Origin: CBFGTV01 sp965652145
GTDB lineage: Bacteria > Bacillota > Clostridia > Peptostreptococcales > Natronincolaceae
Length of the DNA: 49,925 bases
Direction: 5' to 3'
NCBI GenBank assembly: GCA_965652145.1
Contig: CBFGTV010000020.1
Coordinates: 1-49,925, forward strand
Shown: positions 17,128 through 25,047 of the stretch, piece by piece
Layout: the number at the start of each line of letters is the position of its first letter
How positions within the stretch are numbered: the first letter of the stretch is position 1
Translations under genes and position numbers: made by a program
Notes under the pieces: model-generated
The model's database searches: none
What the model saw: the letters and a program-made list of their open reading frames with translations, nothing else
Told to the model about the DNA's origin: nothing

Positions 17128-17763
17128 ATGGATATTTTAGTTATAGCAACCCATCTGGATGATGAAGTGATTGGGTGCGGGGGAGCTATTGCAAAGCATG
17201 TACGGGAAGGCCATAATGTTTATATCTGCTTTATATGTGGAGGAACCTCTGTTCGTTATCCTGAAAAGGAGCTGGTGGAAACCCGCAGAGATCACGCCAG
17301 AAGAGCAGGGGCATTATTGGGAATTAAAGAAATCTATTTTTACGATTTTCCCATTATTATGCTGGATACCATTCCCCAATTGGAAATTGTAACCGCTCTG
17401 GAAGAAGTAATTTTTAAAATTAAACCCCAAATCATCTATACCCATTCCAAGGATGACATCAATTCAGACCATCGAATTGTTCACGAGGCTTCAATGGTAT
17501 GGTGTCGACCCTCCAAGGCACCCTTTTTAAAAAAGGTGCTGTTCTACGAGGTCTTTGGGTCTACTCGAAGCTTCATACCCAACTATTATATAGATATTGA
17601 TGAATATATTGAATCAAAGCTAAAGGCCCTTTCCTTATATACGACAGAAAACCATGTACAGACCAGGAATATGGAAACCATTAGGCGGGTAGCCATGTAC
17701 CGGGGAGCAGAAATCAACACCAATTATGCCGAAGCCTATACCCTTTATCGGGAAATAACATAG
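17128..17763 (+). CDS. PIG-L/LmbE-family N-deacetylase
   Basis: A 211-aa protein beginning MDILVIATHLDDEVIGCGG, where THLDDE is the AHPDDE zinc-binding motif with Pro replaced by Leu. The third metal ligand region is THSKDDINSDHRIVHEA (SDH..VH). The family removes N-acetyl groups from GlcNAc-type glycoconjugates (GlcNAc-PI, mycothiol or bacillithiol precursors, antibiotic sugars). It may deacetylate a sugar on the cluster product. ATG 17128 is preferred over ATG 17116 because GGAATGG sits at usable spacing upstream, while 17116 has a purine run directly abutting it. It is 17 bases from the downstream gene and clearly in the same operon. Confidence 0.85.
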   Translation: MDILVIATHLDDEVIGCGGAIAKHVREGHNVYICFICGGTSVRYPEKELVETRRDHARRAGALLGIKEIYFYDFPIIMLDTIPQLEIVTALEEVIFKIKPQIIYTHSKDDINSDHRIVHEASMVWCRPSKAPFLKKVLFYEVFGSTRSFIPNYYIDIDEYIESKLKALSLYTTENHVQTRNMETIRRVAMYRGAEINTNYAEAYTLYREIT

Positions 17764-17779
17764 TCGAAGGTGACCGTAA

Positions 17780-18655
17780 ATGAAAAAGCGTATATTAATA
17801 ACCGGTGCCAATGGATTCATTGGTCAAAGCCTGATTGAAGAATTAAACCCAGCGGAATACGAAATTTACGCTTTAGGCCTGGGCCAGGAATATCAGGGAA
17901 GCTTAAGCAAGATAAAGGAATATTACGCCCAGGATATTACCATACCCTTCCAACTCTCCCTTAAGGTAGATGCAATTATTCATCTGGCGGCATTGAATCA
18001 GACCAACATAAACAGTGATTTTGCCTATGAAGCTTTTAAATCCATTAATGTAGAGGGGACGGAAAATGTAATTAACAGCTGTTACTTTGAAAGGTTCATC
18101 TTGTTTTCTACAGCTAATCTATACGAAAGGCAAGGGGGGTATATTACAGAAGCATCTCCCCTGGCCCCCAAATCCTTCTATGAGCGTTCTAAAAAAGAGG
18201 CTGAAGAGCTATGTCAAATGAAAATTGCCCGGGAAAAGCTACTGATCCTTCGGCCGGTAAATATAACAGGAGTAAAGCAAGAGAACAAGGCGATTATTCC
18301 TTACTTCTTTTCCAGGGCAGTTAAGGGAGAGCCCATTGAGGTTTTTGTTCCTCAAAACCGAAGAATTCAGCTTTTATCTATTAAAGACCTGTCACGGGTC
18401 CTTAAAGTCATATTAAAGGGGCCCTTGGTCAGCGGAGTTTTGAATCTAGCAAATGACGACAGCATGGAGATAAGAACGGTGGCGAAAAATATTATTGACC
18501 TATGTAGCTCGCCATCAAACTTAATTTGCTCTAATCTTCATGAGGAAGTTTTTTCAGAAATCAGGTCAGACCAGGCCAAGGAGCTGCTGGGCTGGGAGGC
18601 CAAGGATACCATCGAGAAAATTATCATGGATTATGCAAAACACATTTTGAGCTAA
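17780..18655 (+). CDS. NAD-dependent sugar epimerase/dehydratase (extended SDR)
   Basis: A 291-aa extended SDR with ILITGANGFIGQSLIEEL at the N-terminus (NAD site), a FSTANLYERQ strand and the active-site Tyr-Lys in SFYERSKKEAEEL. NITGVKQENKAI and the C-terminal LLGWEAKDTIEKII segment fit UDP/dTDP-sugar epimerases or 4-ketoreductases. With RmlA and RmlB upstream it may complete a dTDP-deoxysugar by reducing or epimerising dTDP-4-keto-6-deoxyglucose; specificity cannot be read from sequence. It is the last gene of the operon, because a terminator overlaps its stop codon. Confidence 0.85.
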   Translation: MKKRILITGANGFIGQSLIEELNPAEYEIYALGLGQEYQGSLSKIKEYYAQDITIPFQLSLKVDAIIHLAALNQTNINSDFAYEAFKSINVEGTENVINSCYFERFILFSTANLYERQGGYITEASPLAPKSFYERSKKEAEELCQMKIAREKLLILRPVNITGVKQENKAIIPYFFSRAVKGEPIEVFVPQNRRIQLLSIKDLSRVLKVILKGPLVSGVLNLANDDSMEIRTVAKNIIDLCSSPSNLICSNLHEEVFSEIRSDQAKELLGWEAKDTIEKIIMDYAKHILS

Positions 18656-18674
18656 TTTGGCTCAATTTTTTTTT
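18647..18674 (+). terminator. Rho-independent terminator closing the biosynthetic operon
   Basis: TTGAGC at 18647-18652 pairs with GCTCAA at 18660-18665 across a 7-base loop, followed by a run of nine T. The hairpin includes the last codons and stop of the epimerase gene. Confidence 0.8.
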
Positions 18675-18701
18675 GACAATCTTCATTAAATCAATTAATA
18701 T
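18673..18701 (+). promoter_or_regulatory. Sigma-A promoter of the padR-ftsW-like operon
   Basis: TTGACA at 18673-18678, a 17-base spacer, then TAATAT at 18696-18701. The -35 box touches the T-run of the preceding terminator. Confidence 0.7.
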
Positions 18702-18725
18702 ATAGATATACAATACATAGATATA
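18702..18725 (+). promoter_or_regulatory. Candidate PadR operator: direct repeats ATAGATATA
   Basis: The 9-mer ATAGATATA occurs at 18702-18710 and again at 18717-18725, 15 bases apart, between the -10 box and the ribosome site of padR. The placement suits autorepression by the encoded PadR protein, but the repeat does not show the classic PadR ATGT/ACAT dyad. Confidence 0.4.
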
Positions 18726-18737
18726 GGAGGTATTAAA

Positions 18738-19076
18738 ATGAAGATTAGTAAGGAGCTAATCAAGGGAAGCACCACCATGCTGGTTTTAAACTTGCTTAGC
18801 ACCGGTGACATGTATGGCTATCAAATGATTAAAGAGCTGGAGGCCCGGTCGGAAAAAATCTTTACTTTGAAGGAGGGAACCCTGTATCCCATCCTTCATA
18901 CATTGGAAAGCCAGGGAATGATTGTATCCTATTGGGAGGACACCACATCTGCCAGGAAAAGAAAGTATTATCAAATTACCCCCCAGGGAAAAAAGCTCCT
19001 TAAGGAAAAGGAGGCTGAATGGCAGCTATTTAGTAAAGGGGTAAAGCATGTCATAGGGGGTGCCTGTCTTGAATAG
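18738..19076 (+). CDS. PadR-family transcriptional regulator
   Basis: A 112-aa winged-helix repressor. MYGYQMIKELE and LKEGTLYPILHTLESQGMI are the PadR helix-turn-helix signatures, followed by the wing RKRKYYQITPQGKKLL. AGGAGG stands before ATG 18738. PadR proteins of this short type are typically encoded just upstream of a membrane protein carrying a HAAS/DUF1700-like domain and regulate that operon; the same arrangement is seen here, with the genes overlapping by 8 bases. Confidence 0.9.
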   Translation: MKISKELIKGSTTMLVLNLLSTGDMYGYQMIKELEARSEKIFTLKEGTLYPILHTLESQGMIVSYWEDTTSARKRKYYQITPQGKKLLKEKEAEWQLFSKGVKHVIGGACLE

Positions 19077-20421
19077 TGCGATCAGTCAATTTATAGAAAC
19101 CGTCTGCCGGCAGGTTAAGTATAAAAAGATTCACCGGGAGCTGGCTCAGGAGCTAATGGGTCATATTGACGAAATAATGGAGGACTGCCTTGAAAGGGGC
19201 ATGTCGGAGGAAGAAGCGGCCCATAGGGCCATTAAGCAAATGGGAGACCCGGTGGCCATTGGAAGGGATCTCCACAAAACCCATCAGCCCAAAGTGGAAT
19301 GGTCCATTATTATTTTAGTCGGTACCCTAGTGTTAATGGGGGGCGGCATTTTATTCTCTATCGCCAGGGACCCTGCCTATCAGCTTCCCTTTGATTATTT
19401 CAGCAAACGGTATTTTTTCTACACCCTGGTAGGGTTAGGGGCCTTTCTGGGCTGCTATTATTTTGATTATACCTTGATCGAAAAGTATGCCCTAAAAATA
19501 TTTTGCGCAACGCTGCTATTTTTATTTATCGGCATAGGCGCATCTCCCTATAGTGTGAATGGTGATGCTGTATTTGTATCGGGTAGCTTTACCATATCAA
19601 TGGTGACCATTACCTTGCCGGTTCTACTGATTTCCTATGCAGGGCTCCTAAGAAGATGGGGAACAGGGGAGTTGTTGGGGATGTTAAAGTTAGTGGGCCT
19701 AGGGGGCCTGGCAATTATTTTATCCTTCATCCATTCCACCCTCCCCAATGCTATTTTATTAAGTGGTGGTATTTTAATTATGTTAACTATCTCTATTTTG
19801 GATAAAAGCTTTAAGGGCAATCGCCTTTTATATTTAATCGGTATCTATGGCACAGGGGCATTGGGTGGGCTATTATACTTAAAATCCTCATATATTCGCT
19901 GGCTGCGGTTGACAACGTTTTTGTATTTCAGGTCCTATCCAGAGAGCTATGCTTATCAGTACACTATAGTAAAGGAAATTTTAAGGGAAGCCAGGCTTTT
20001 GGGGAGCAGTCAGGCCCTTTATCATCAAAATGCCTTCGGGAAAATTACCTTTTCCCTATCCTCGATGGACTCTGAATTTGTCTTTACTTACCTGGTGGGG
20101 GCCTTTGGATGGCTCGCGGGGATTTTTATGCTGATTGTCATTAGCCTGGTCATCGGAAGAATGTTTTTGGCCGCTAAAAAAATTCACCACCCCTTTGGCA
20201 GATATGGGGCCAGTGCTGTGGTGACTGTATTTACCTTGCAGGCAATGGCAAATCTATTGATGAACCTTTCATTGTTCCCCATTACCTCCTTTTCATTGCC
20301 CTTTATTTCCTATGGGGGAGGAAATTTCACCATGAATATGGCTTTAATCGGACTGCTGCTGGGAATCTATCGAAGGAAGGATATTTTACCTGCTGGGATT
20401 AGCGCTGGATCAAGGATATAA
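19069..20421 (+). CDS. FtsW/RodA/SpoVE-like membrane protein with N-terminal HAAS (permease prefix) domain
   Basis: A 450-aa protein. Residues 1 to about 70 form a soluble helical prefix (EELAHRA-like EEEAAHRAIKQMGDPVAIGR) of the HAAS/permease-prefix type found beside PadR regulators. Roughly ten membrane segments follow, with the SEDS-family C-terminal motif LPFISYGGGNFTMNMALIGL. SEDS proteins polymerise or handle lipid II during wall synthesis; fused copies like this are not the essential FtsW or RodA and their role is unclear. TTG 19069 is preferred because AGGGGG lies 8 bases upstream; GTG 19060 would abut that site. Confidence 0.82.
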   Translation: MNSAISQFIETVCRQVKYKKIHRELAQELMGHIDEIMEDCLERGMSEEEAAHRAIKQMGDPVAIGRDLHKTHQPKVEWSIIILVGTLVLMGGGILFSIARDPAYQLPFDYFSKRYFFYTLVGLGAFLGCYYFDYTLIEKYALKIFCATLLFLFIGIGASPYSVNGDAVFVSGSFTISMVTITLPVLLISYAGLLRRWGTGELLGMLKLVGLGGLAIILSFIHSTLPNAILLSGGILIMLTISILDKSFKGNRLLYLIGIYGTGALGGLLYLKSSYIRWLRLTTFLYFRSYPESYAYQYTIVKEILREARLLGSSQALYHQNAFGKITFSLSSMDSEFVFTYLVGAFGWLAGIFMLIVISLVIGRMFLAAKKIHHPFGRYGASAVVTVFTLQAMANLLMNLSLFPITSFSLPFISYGGGNFTMNMALIGLLLGIYRRKDILPAGISAGSRI

Positions 20422-20431
20422 TCAGCATTTT

Positions 20432-20476
20432 AACAGGGAAACGATATTTGATTAAATCGTTACCCTGTTTTATTTT
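20432..20476 (+). terminator. Rho-independent terminator after the ftsW-like gene
   Basis: AACAGGG then AACGAT at 20432-20445 pair with ATCGTT then CCCTGTT at 20456-20469, with a mismatched A between the two helices, followed by a T-rich tail. Confidence 0.85.
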
Positions 20477-20517
20477 GAAAAAATTAAAGTTTAGAATATT
20501 ATTAAAAATAATAATTT

Positions 20518-20547
20518 TTGTACATATGGTTTTTATTTTGATAAAAT
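20518..20547 (+). promoter_or_regulatory. Probable promoter of the S9 peptidase gene
   Basis: TTGTAC at 20518-20523 and TAAAAT at 20542-20547, spacer 18 bases, about 50 bases before the ATG of the peptidase gene. Confidence 0.45.
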
Positions 20548-20596
20548 ATAGGTAGATATTCTAAATTAAATAGACATAAAGAAATGGGGGAGTTCT

Positions 20597-22606
20597 ATGA
20601 GGAAGTTAAAGTTAGATGAGTTTACCGAGTACAGATTTTTGTCTGGCATCGAATTGTCGACTGATGCCAGGTACGCCTGCTTTGCAGTCCACAAAGCCAA
20701 TGTTGAGGAAAATAACTATGATTCCAATCTCTGGTTATATGATTTTCAGAATAGTCAATCGATGCAGCTAACCAGCTTTAATAGGGAATCAAGCTTACTG
20801 TGGCTGGCAGATGGCAGGCACATTCTCTTTTCAAGCATACGAGAGGAAAAGGATCAAAATAGAAAGGCAGAGGGAGAGAATTTTACACAGTTTTATCGAA
20901 TCAATGCAGAAGGGGGAGAAGCCCAAAAATATTTCAGCATTCCTCTAAAGGTGACTGAAATTGACGAGGCAAAGGAAGGTACCTTTGTATTTACTGCCAT
21001 TGATGGACCAGGGGAAGAGGATTTAAGTATCCTAAGCCAGGAGGATCGTGCCAGGGCGCTGAAAAAACGCCAGGAGGAGCAGGATTATGAGGTGATCGAT
21101 GAAATTCCTTTTTGGAGCAACGGAAAGGGTTATACCAATCAAAAAAGAAATAGAATATATACATATGATTTAAAAACTAAACAATACCAGGTGCTATCTA
21201 AGGAAAAGGATAGTGTTGTGTCCTTTAGCCTCAACAAGGAAACAAATAAAGTGGTCTATTTTACCCAGGGCTTTCAAGGGGTTTCTTCACGAACCAATGG
21301 GATTTCACTATATGATTTAGAAACGGGAAAGACCACCGAGCTGTTGAAGGAAGGTCGTTTTTCCTGTGCCTATGGCACCCTAATAAATGACAATAGATTA
21401 ATTTTTATTGGAACCGAGATGAAGGACTATGGTATTAATGAAAATCGAAAATTTTATCAAATTGACCTGTCCACCAATGAAATCACCTGTATAACACCTA
21501 CGCTGGATATAAGCCTCTATGGCAGTGTCGGGTCGGATTGCCGTTATGGTACCTTTAAGCCCTATCAAATTGATGGTGATTATTTATATTTTGTTAGTAC
21601 CGTTAACGACAGCGCCTATTTGAACAGGATTCATTTAATGGAGGGTACGATAGAGCAGCTTACCCATGAAAAGGGGTCAGTAGATGGCTTTGCTGTCAAG
21701 GGAAAGGAAATTTTGTTTGTTGCCCTACGGGGATTAAGGCTCCAGGAGATATATCGATTGAAAGAAGGGCAAGAGATTAGGTTAACCAGCTTTAATCAAT
21801 GGCTTGGTGAATCGGTTAAGCTGTCTGTTCCCCAGCCCCTTAAGGTGGAGGTCGTTTCAGGTTTTTATATTGAAGGTTGGGTAATGCTGCCTGTGGATTA
21901 TGATGAATCAAAGAAATATCCTGCAATACTGGATATTCATGGGGGGCCGAAGACCGTCTATGGAGAGGTCTTCTACCACGAGATGCAATACTGGGCTAAC
22001 GAGGGCTACTTTGTCTTTTTCTGCAACCCAAGGGGGAGCGACGGCAGGGGGAATGATTTTTCCGATATAAGGGGTAAATATGGTACTGTTGACTATGACG
22101 ACATCATGAAATTTACCGACGAGGTCCTAAAGCAATACCCCAATATAGATGAAAGCAGGGTAGGTGTAACAGGGGGCTCCTATGGAGGCTTTATGACCAA
22201 CTGGATCATCGGTCATACTGACAGATTCAAGGCAGCGGTATCCCAACGAAGCATTTCAAACTGGATTTCTAAGTTCGGTACGACAGACATCGGATTTTAT
22301 TTCGTGGATGACCAGCAGGGTGCTACCCCTTGGAATAATCATGATAAGTTATGGTGGCATTCGCCGTTGAAATATGCCGATCAGGTAAAGACACCGACCC
22401 TCTTTATTCATTCCGATGAGGACTATCGATGCTGGATTACCGAAGCCTATCAAATGTTTACGGCCTTAAAGTACCACGGTGTGGATTCCAGGCTATGTAT
22501 TTTCAGGGGAGAAAACCATGAGCTGAGCCGAAGCGGAAAGCCCAAGCATCGAATTCGAAGACTTGAGGAGATAACCAGCTGGTTTAACCAATATTTAAGG
22601 GAATAG
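20597..22606 (+). CDS. S9-family (acylaminoacyl/prolyl oligopeptidase-like) serine peptidase
   Basis: A 669-aa cytoplasmic peptidase without signal peptide. The N-terminal about 400 residues are a beta-propeller-like region with repeated W/Y-rich blades. The C-terminal alpha/beta hydrolase domain has the nucleophile in GGSYGGFM (Ser528), the acid in HSDEDYRC (Asp609) and the base in GENHELS (His641), completing the Ser-Asp-His triad. It cleaves short or N-acylated peptides. GGGGGAG stands 5 bases before ATG 20597. It has its own promoter and a strong terminator, so it is a monocistronic housekeeping-type gene. Confidence 0.92.
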   Translation: MRKLKLDEFTEYRFLSGIELSTDARYACFAVHKANVEENNYDSNLWLYDFQNSQSMQLTSFNRESSLLWLADGRHILFSSIREEKDQNRKAEGENFTQFYRINAEGGEAQKYFSIPLKVTEIDEAKEGTFVFTAIDGPGEEDLSILSQEDRARALKKRQEEQDYEVIDEIPFWSNGKGYTNQKRNRIYTYDLKTKQYQVLSKEKDSVVSFSLNKETNKVVYFTQGFQGVSSRTNGISLYDLETGKTTELLKEGRFSCAYGTLINDNRLIFIGTEMKDYGINENRKFYQIDLSTNEITCITPTLDISLYGSVGSDCRYGTFKPYQIDGDYLYFVSTVNDSAYLNRIHLMEGTIEQLTHEKGSVDGFAVKGKEILFVALRGLRLQEIYRLKEGQEIRLTSFNQWLGESVKLSVPQPLKVEVVSGFYIEGWVMLPVDYDESKKYPAILDIHGGPKTVYGEVFYHEMQYWANEGYFVFFCNPRGSDGRGNDFSDIRGKYGTVDYDDIMKFTDEVLKQYPNIDESRVGVTGGSYGGFMTNWIIGHTDRFKAAVSQRSISNWISKFGTTDIGFYFVDDQQGATPWNNHDKLWWHSPLKYADQVKTPTLFIHSDEDYRCWITEAYQMFTALKYHGVDSRLCIFRGENHELSRSGKPKHRIRRLEEITSWFNQYLRE

Positions 22607-22610
22607 AAGG

Positions 22611-22648
22611 AAAGGGGCAGCAAAACCTGTTATGGGTGCTGCCCCTTT
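22611..22648. terminator. Bidirectional terminator between convergent genes
   Basis: AAAGGGGCAGCA at 22611-22622 and TGCTGCCCCTTT at 22637-22648 form a perfect 12-bp stem. It separates the S9 peptidase (+) from the NRDE gene (-). Confidence 0.85.
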
Positions 22649-22656
22649 ATAAAGGA

Positions 22657-23418
22657 CTACTGTTCCAGTTGAAATTGAAAGGATGACCGCTTCCATTGTC
22701 TCTGTTCATCTAAAGACGCCTCATGAAATTCAACCCTTCCCGACTTATCAATTAAAATAATGGTTTTAAACCTTGTTCCGTAATTAGGGCTATCAATATG
22801 AATACTGGAAAGCATTCGCTCCAATTCCAAGGTGGTGCCTGTATCGGGCAATGCTTCATCAGGGGCCTGTTCCGTATCAGCTAAAATAGAAAATAGCTGG
22901 TCGAGGGTGAATTCAGCGGTTATTAGCTGAGCCAGCCTGCTCTTAGCTTTGATTACCTTGGGCCAGGGGGTGTCTAAAAAGCCGTTGCTTAGGCCGTAAA
23001 GTCCAGCGGGAAGGAGACGAATTTGATCTTCTATATTGGAATAGAACCATAGCTGTGCCAGGGTTCCTACAATTAAATTGTAAGGAGCATATTCCCGTCT
23101 TTGCTGCTCGAGATTCTTTAGATAATCCAGGGAATCGGTATTACCTGCTAAAAAATCACGGGTCAGATATCCTCTCGAAAGCTTAGAAACAGATGAAAGG
23201 GAAAAATTTCGATGATTGGTGATAAAGGCCATTCGTCCCTGTCGGGTGATTCCTGTCCAGGTGCCCCCCTTTTCCAGATCAATTCCGGCTAAAATAGAGG
23301 GGTTCGATTGCCAGAAGTGGGCGGACTCGGTGGGCCTGTTTTTAAACTCATCCCGATTACCTAAAAAAATCAAGTCATACCGGGGATGTACTTTATATGC
23401 AAAAACCAATGTACACAT
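22657..23418 (-). CDS. NRDE (TANGO2-like) family protein
   Basis: A 253-aa protein beginning MCTLVFAYKVHPRYDLIFLG with NRDEFKNRPTE directly after, the family-defining NRDE motif, and TNHR and LSNG...PWPK segments downstream. Cys2 is conserved and has been discussed as an Ntn-hydrolase-like nucleophile; the biochemical role is not settled, although eukaryotic TANGO2 is tied to haem and lipid metabolism. The start is ATG 23418, 6 bases after GAGGTG on the - strand; an upstream GTG at 23427 would put MKN ahead of the required MC. It is transcribed divergently from the MATE gene. Confidence 0.9.
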   Translation of the reverse strand: MCTLVFAYKVHPRYDLIFLGNRDEFKNRPTESAHFWQSNPSILAGIDLEKGGTWTGITRQGRMAFITNHRNFSLSSVSKLSRGYLTRDFLAGNTDSLDYLKNLEQQRREYAPYNLIVGTLAQLWFYSNIEDQIRLLPAGLYGLSNGFLDTPWPKVIKAKSRLAQLITAEFTLDQLFSILADTEQAPDEALPDTGTTLELERMLSSIHIDSPNYGTRFKTIILIDKSGRVEFHEASLDEQRQWKRSSFQFQLEQ

Positions 23419-23584
23419 GTTTTTCACCTCGTTAATATAGTAAAGAGCTTTGAAGTTTATTATTAAAATGGTAACATAATTTACACAAGAATAAAAAGTA
23501 TTTTCTTTATTCCGCTGCTTTAAGCAAGCACTAGAGTAAAATACAGATTACATTAGATTACAGATAAGGGTGAGGAGGTTTTTT

Positions 23585-24958
23585 ATGGAGAAAAGTGCAG
23601 CTTCGAATCTGCTTGAGGGGAGCATCTCAAGTAAATTATTTTCCATTGCATTACCCACTATGCTGGGCTTTGCCTTTCAAATGCTCTACGATCTGGTTGA
23701 TATGGTTTGGATTGGCAGAATATCTGCCGATGCCGTGGCGGGGGTTACAATTTTTTCAACAATGTTTTGGATTGTCAATGTTCTAAATGAAGTGATAGGA
23801 ACCAGCTCTATCTCCCTGATCTCTCAAAGCTATGGAAAGGGAGATGAGGATAGAACCAGCCTTTGTATTGAACAAACCCTTACCTTTAAGGCTCTGGTGG
23901 CTGTTATTGCCGGGGTAATTTTTTCTGTTATTTTCAAACCCCTACTGGGTTTTTTTACTCAGGAAGCAACGGTCTTTCATGCAGCCCTGGAATATGGTTA
24001 CATACGAATCTTTTTTCTACCCGTTATGTTTTCCTCCTATACGGTAAACACTGCCTTTCGCTGTGTAGGGGATGCCAAAAAACCAATGATTATTATGATT
24101 ATTGCTGCTGTCTTAAATATTGTACTTGATCCGATTTTAATGTTTGACGTTATTCCAGGCACAAGGATTCCAGGCTTTGGTCTGGGGGTATTTGGCGCCG
24201 CCCTGGCAACGGTTATTTCCGTTTCAGTAACCTTCCTGGTGGGCTTTGGCTTTATCTTATCTAACAAAACCAAGGTAAAGATCAATATAAAAAGACTGCT
24301 AAAGTTAAATTTTGAAATTGATAAAAAACTAATTACCATTGGCTTACCCTCGGGAGCAGAGGCGCTATCAAGGAATCTGGTGGGAATATTTACCTTGAAA
24401 TTTGTTACCTTCTATGGCACCGATGCGGTAGCGGCCATGGGAATCGGCAACCGTCTCTTTAATTTCGCCTTTATGCCCCTCATCGGGCTTTCCATGGGAA
24501 GCAGTACCATTGTAGGCCAATGCTTGGGCAGTGAAAATCTTCAGCGGGCCAGAAGTACAGCCAAATATGCTTCAGCCTATGGGGTGCTCCTTATGTTTGC
24601 TTTATCAATTATAGCTTTTTTCTTTCCCTCTCAAATAATGAGTATTTTTATCACTGAGGCATCGGTAATCGAAGTGGGTATTCCCATGATGAGAATTATT
24701 ATACCAAGTCTTATGATGTCCAGTGTTATGATGGGCTTGGGAAGCGTTTTTTCAGGATCAGGGTATAATGTCCCCTATTTAGTTTCAAGCGTTGCAGGAA
24801 GGTGGGGAGCCCAGATTCCACTGTTATTTTTAGTGGTCAACATTTTAAAGTACCCTGTGGAATGGGTTTGGGTAAGCTTTGGGGTATCTAACTTTGTTGA
24901 AATGATGGTGATACTAATCGCCTATAGAATAGGAAAGTGGGAGACAATGCGTGTATAA
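23585..24958 (+). CDS. MATE-family multidrug/organic cation efflux transporter
   Basis: A 457-aa protein with about 12 hydrophobic segments and the MATE pattern: LFSIALPTMLGFAFQMLYDL early, DMVWIGRISADAVAGVT, then a pseudo-repeat IGLPSGAEALSRNLVGIFTL with AMGIGNRLFNFAFMPLIGLS. MATE proteins export drugs or metabolites using Na+ or H+. ATG 23585 is chosen because GAGGAGG lies 6 bases before it; an upstream in-frame start at 23570 overlaps that site. The neighbouring gene is a second MATE with its own ribosome site. Whether it exports the product of the upstream cluster is unknown. Confidence 0.92.
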   Translation: MEKSAASNLLEGSISSKLFSIALPTMLGFAFQMLYDLVDMVWIGRISADAVAGVTIFSTMFWIVNVLNEVIGTSSISLISQSYGKGDEDRTSLCIEQTLTFKALVAVIAGVIFSVIFKPLLGFFTQEATVFHAALEYGYIRIFFLPVMFSSYTVNTAFRCVGDAKKPMIIMIIAAVLNIVLDPILMFDVIPGTRIPGFGLGVFGAALATVISVSVTFLVGFGFILSNKTKVKINIKRLLKLNFEIDKKLITIGLPSGAEALSRNLVGIFTLKFVTFYGTDAVAAMGIGNRLFNFAFMPLIGLSMGSSTIVGQCLGSENLQRARSTAKYASAYGVLLMFALSIIAFFFPSQIMSIFITEASVIEVGIPMMRIIIPSLMMSSVMMGLGSVFSGSGYNVPYLVSSVAGRWGAQIPLLFLVVNILKYPVEWVWVSFGVSNFVEMMVILIAYRIGKWETMRV

Positions 24959-25047
24959 AATAACTTATCCTTTTAATTATTTTATTAAGGCAAGTAATCG
25001 TGTATAATAAATAGGATAAGCCATAACTGCAGTCTAGGAGTGATTGA

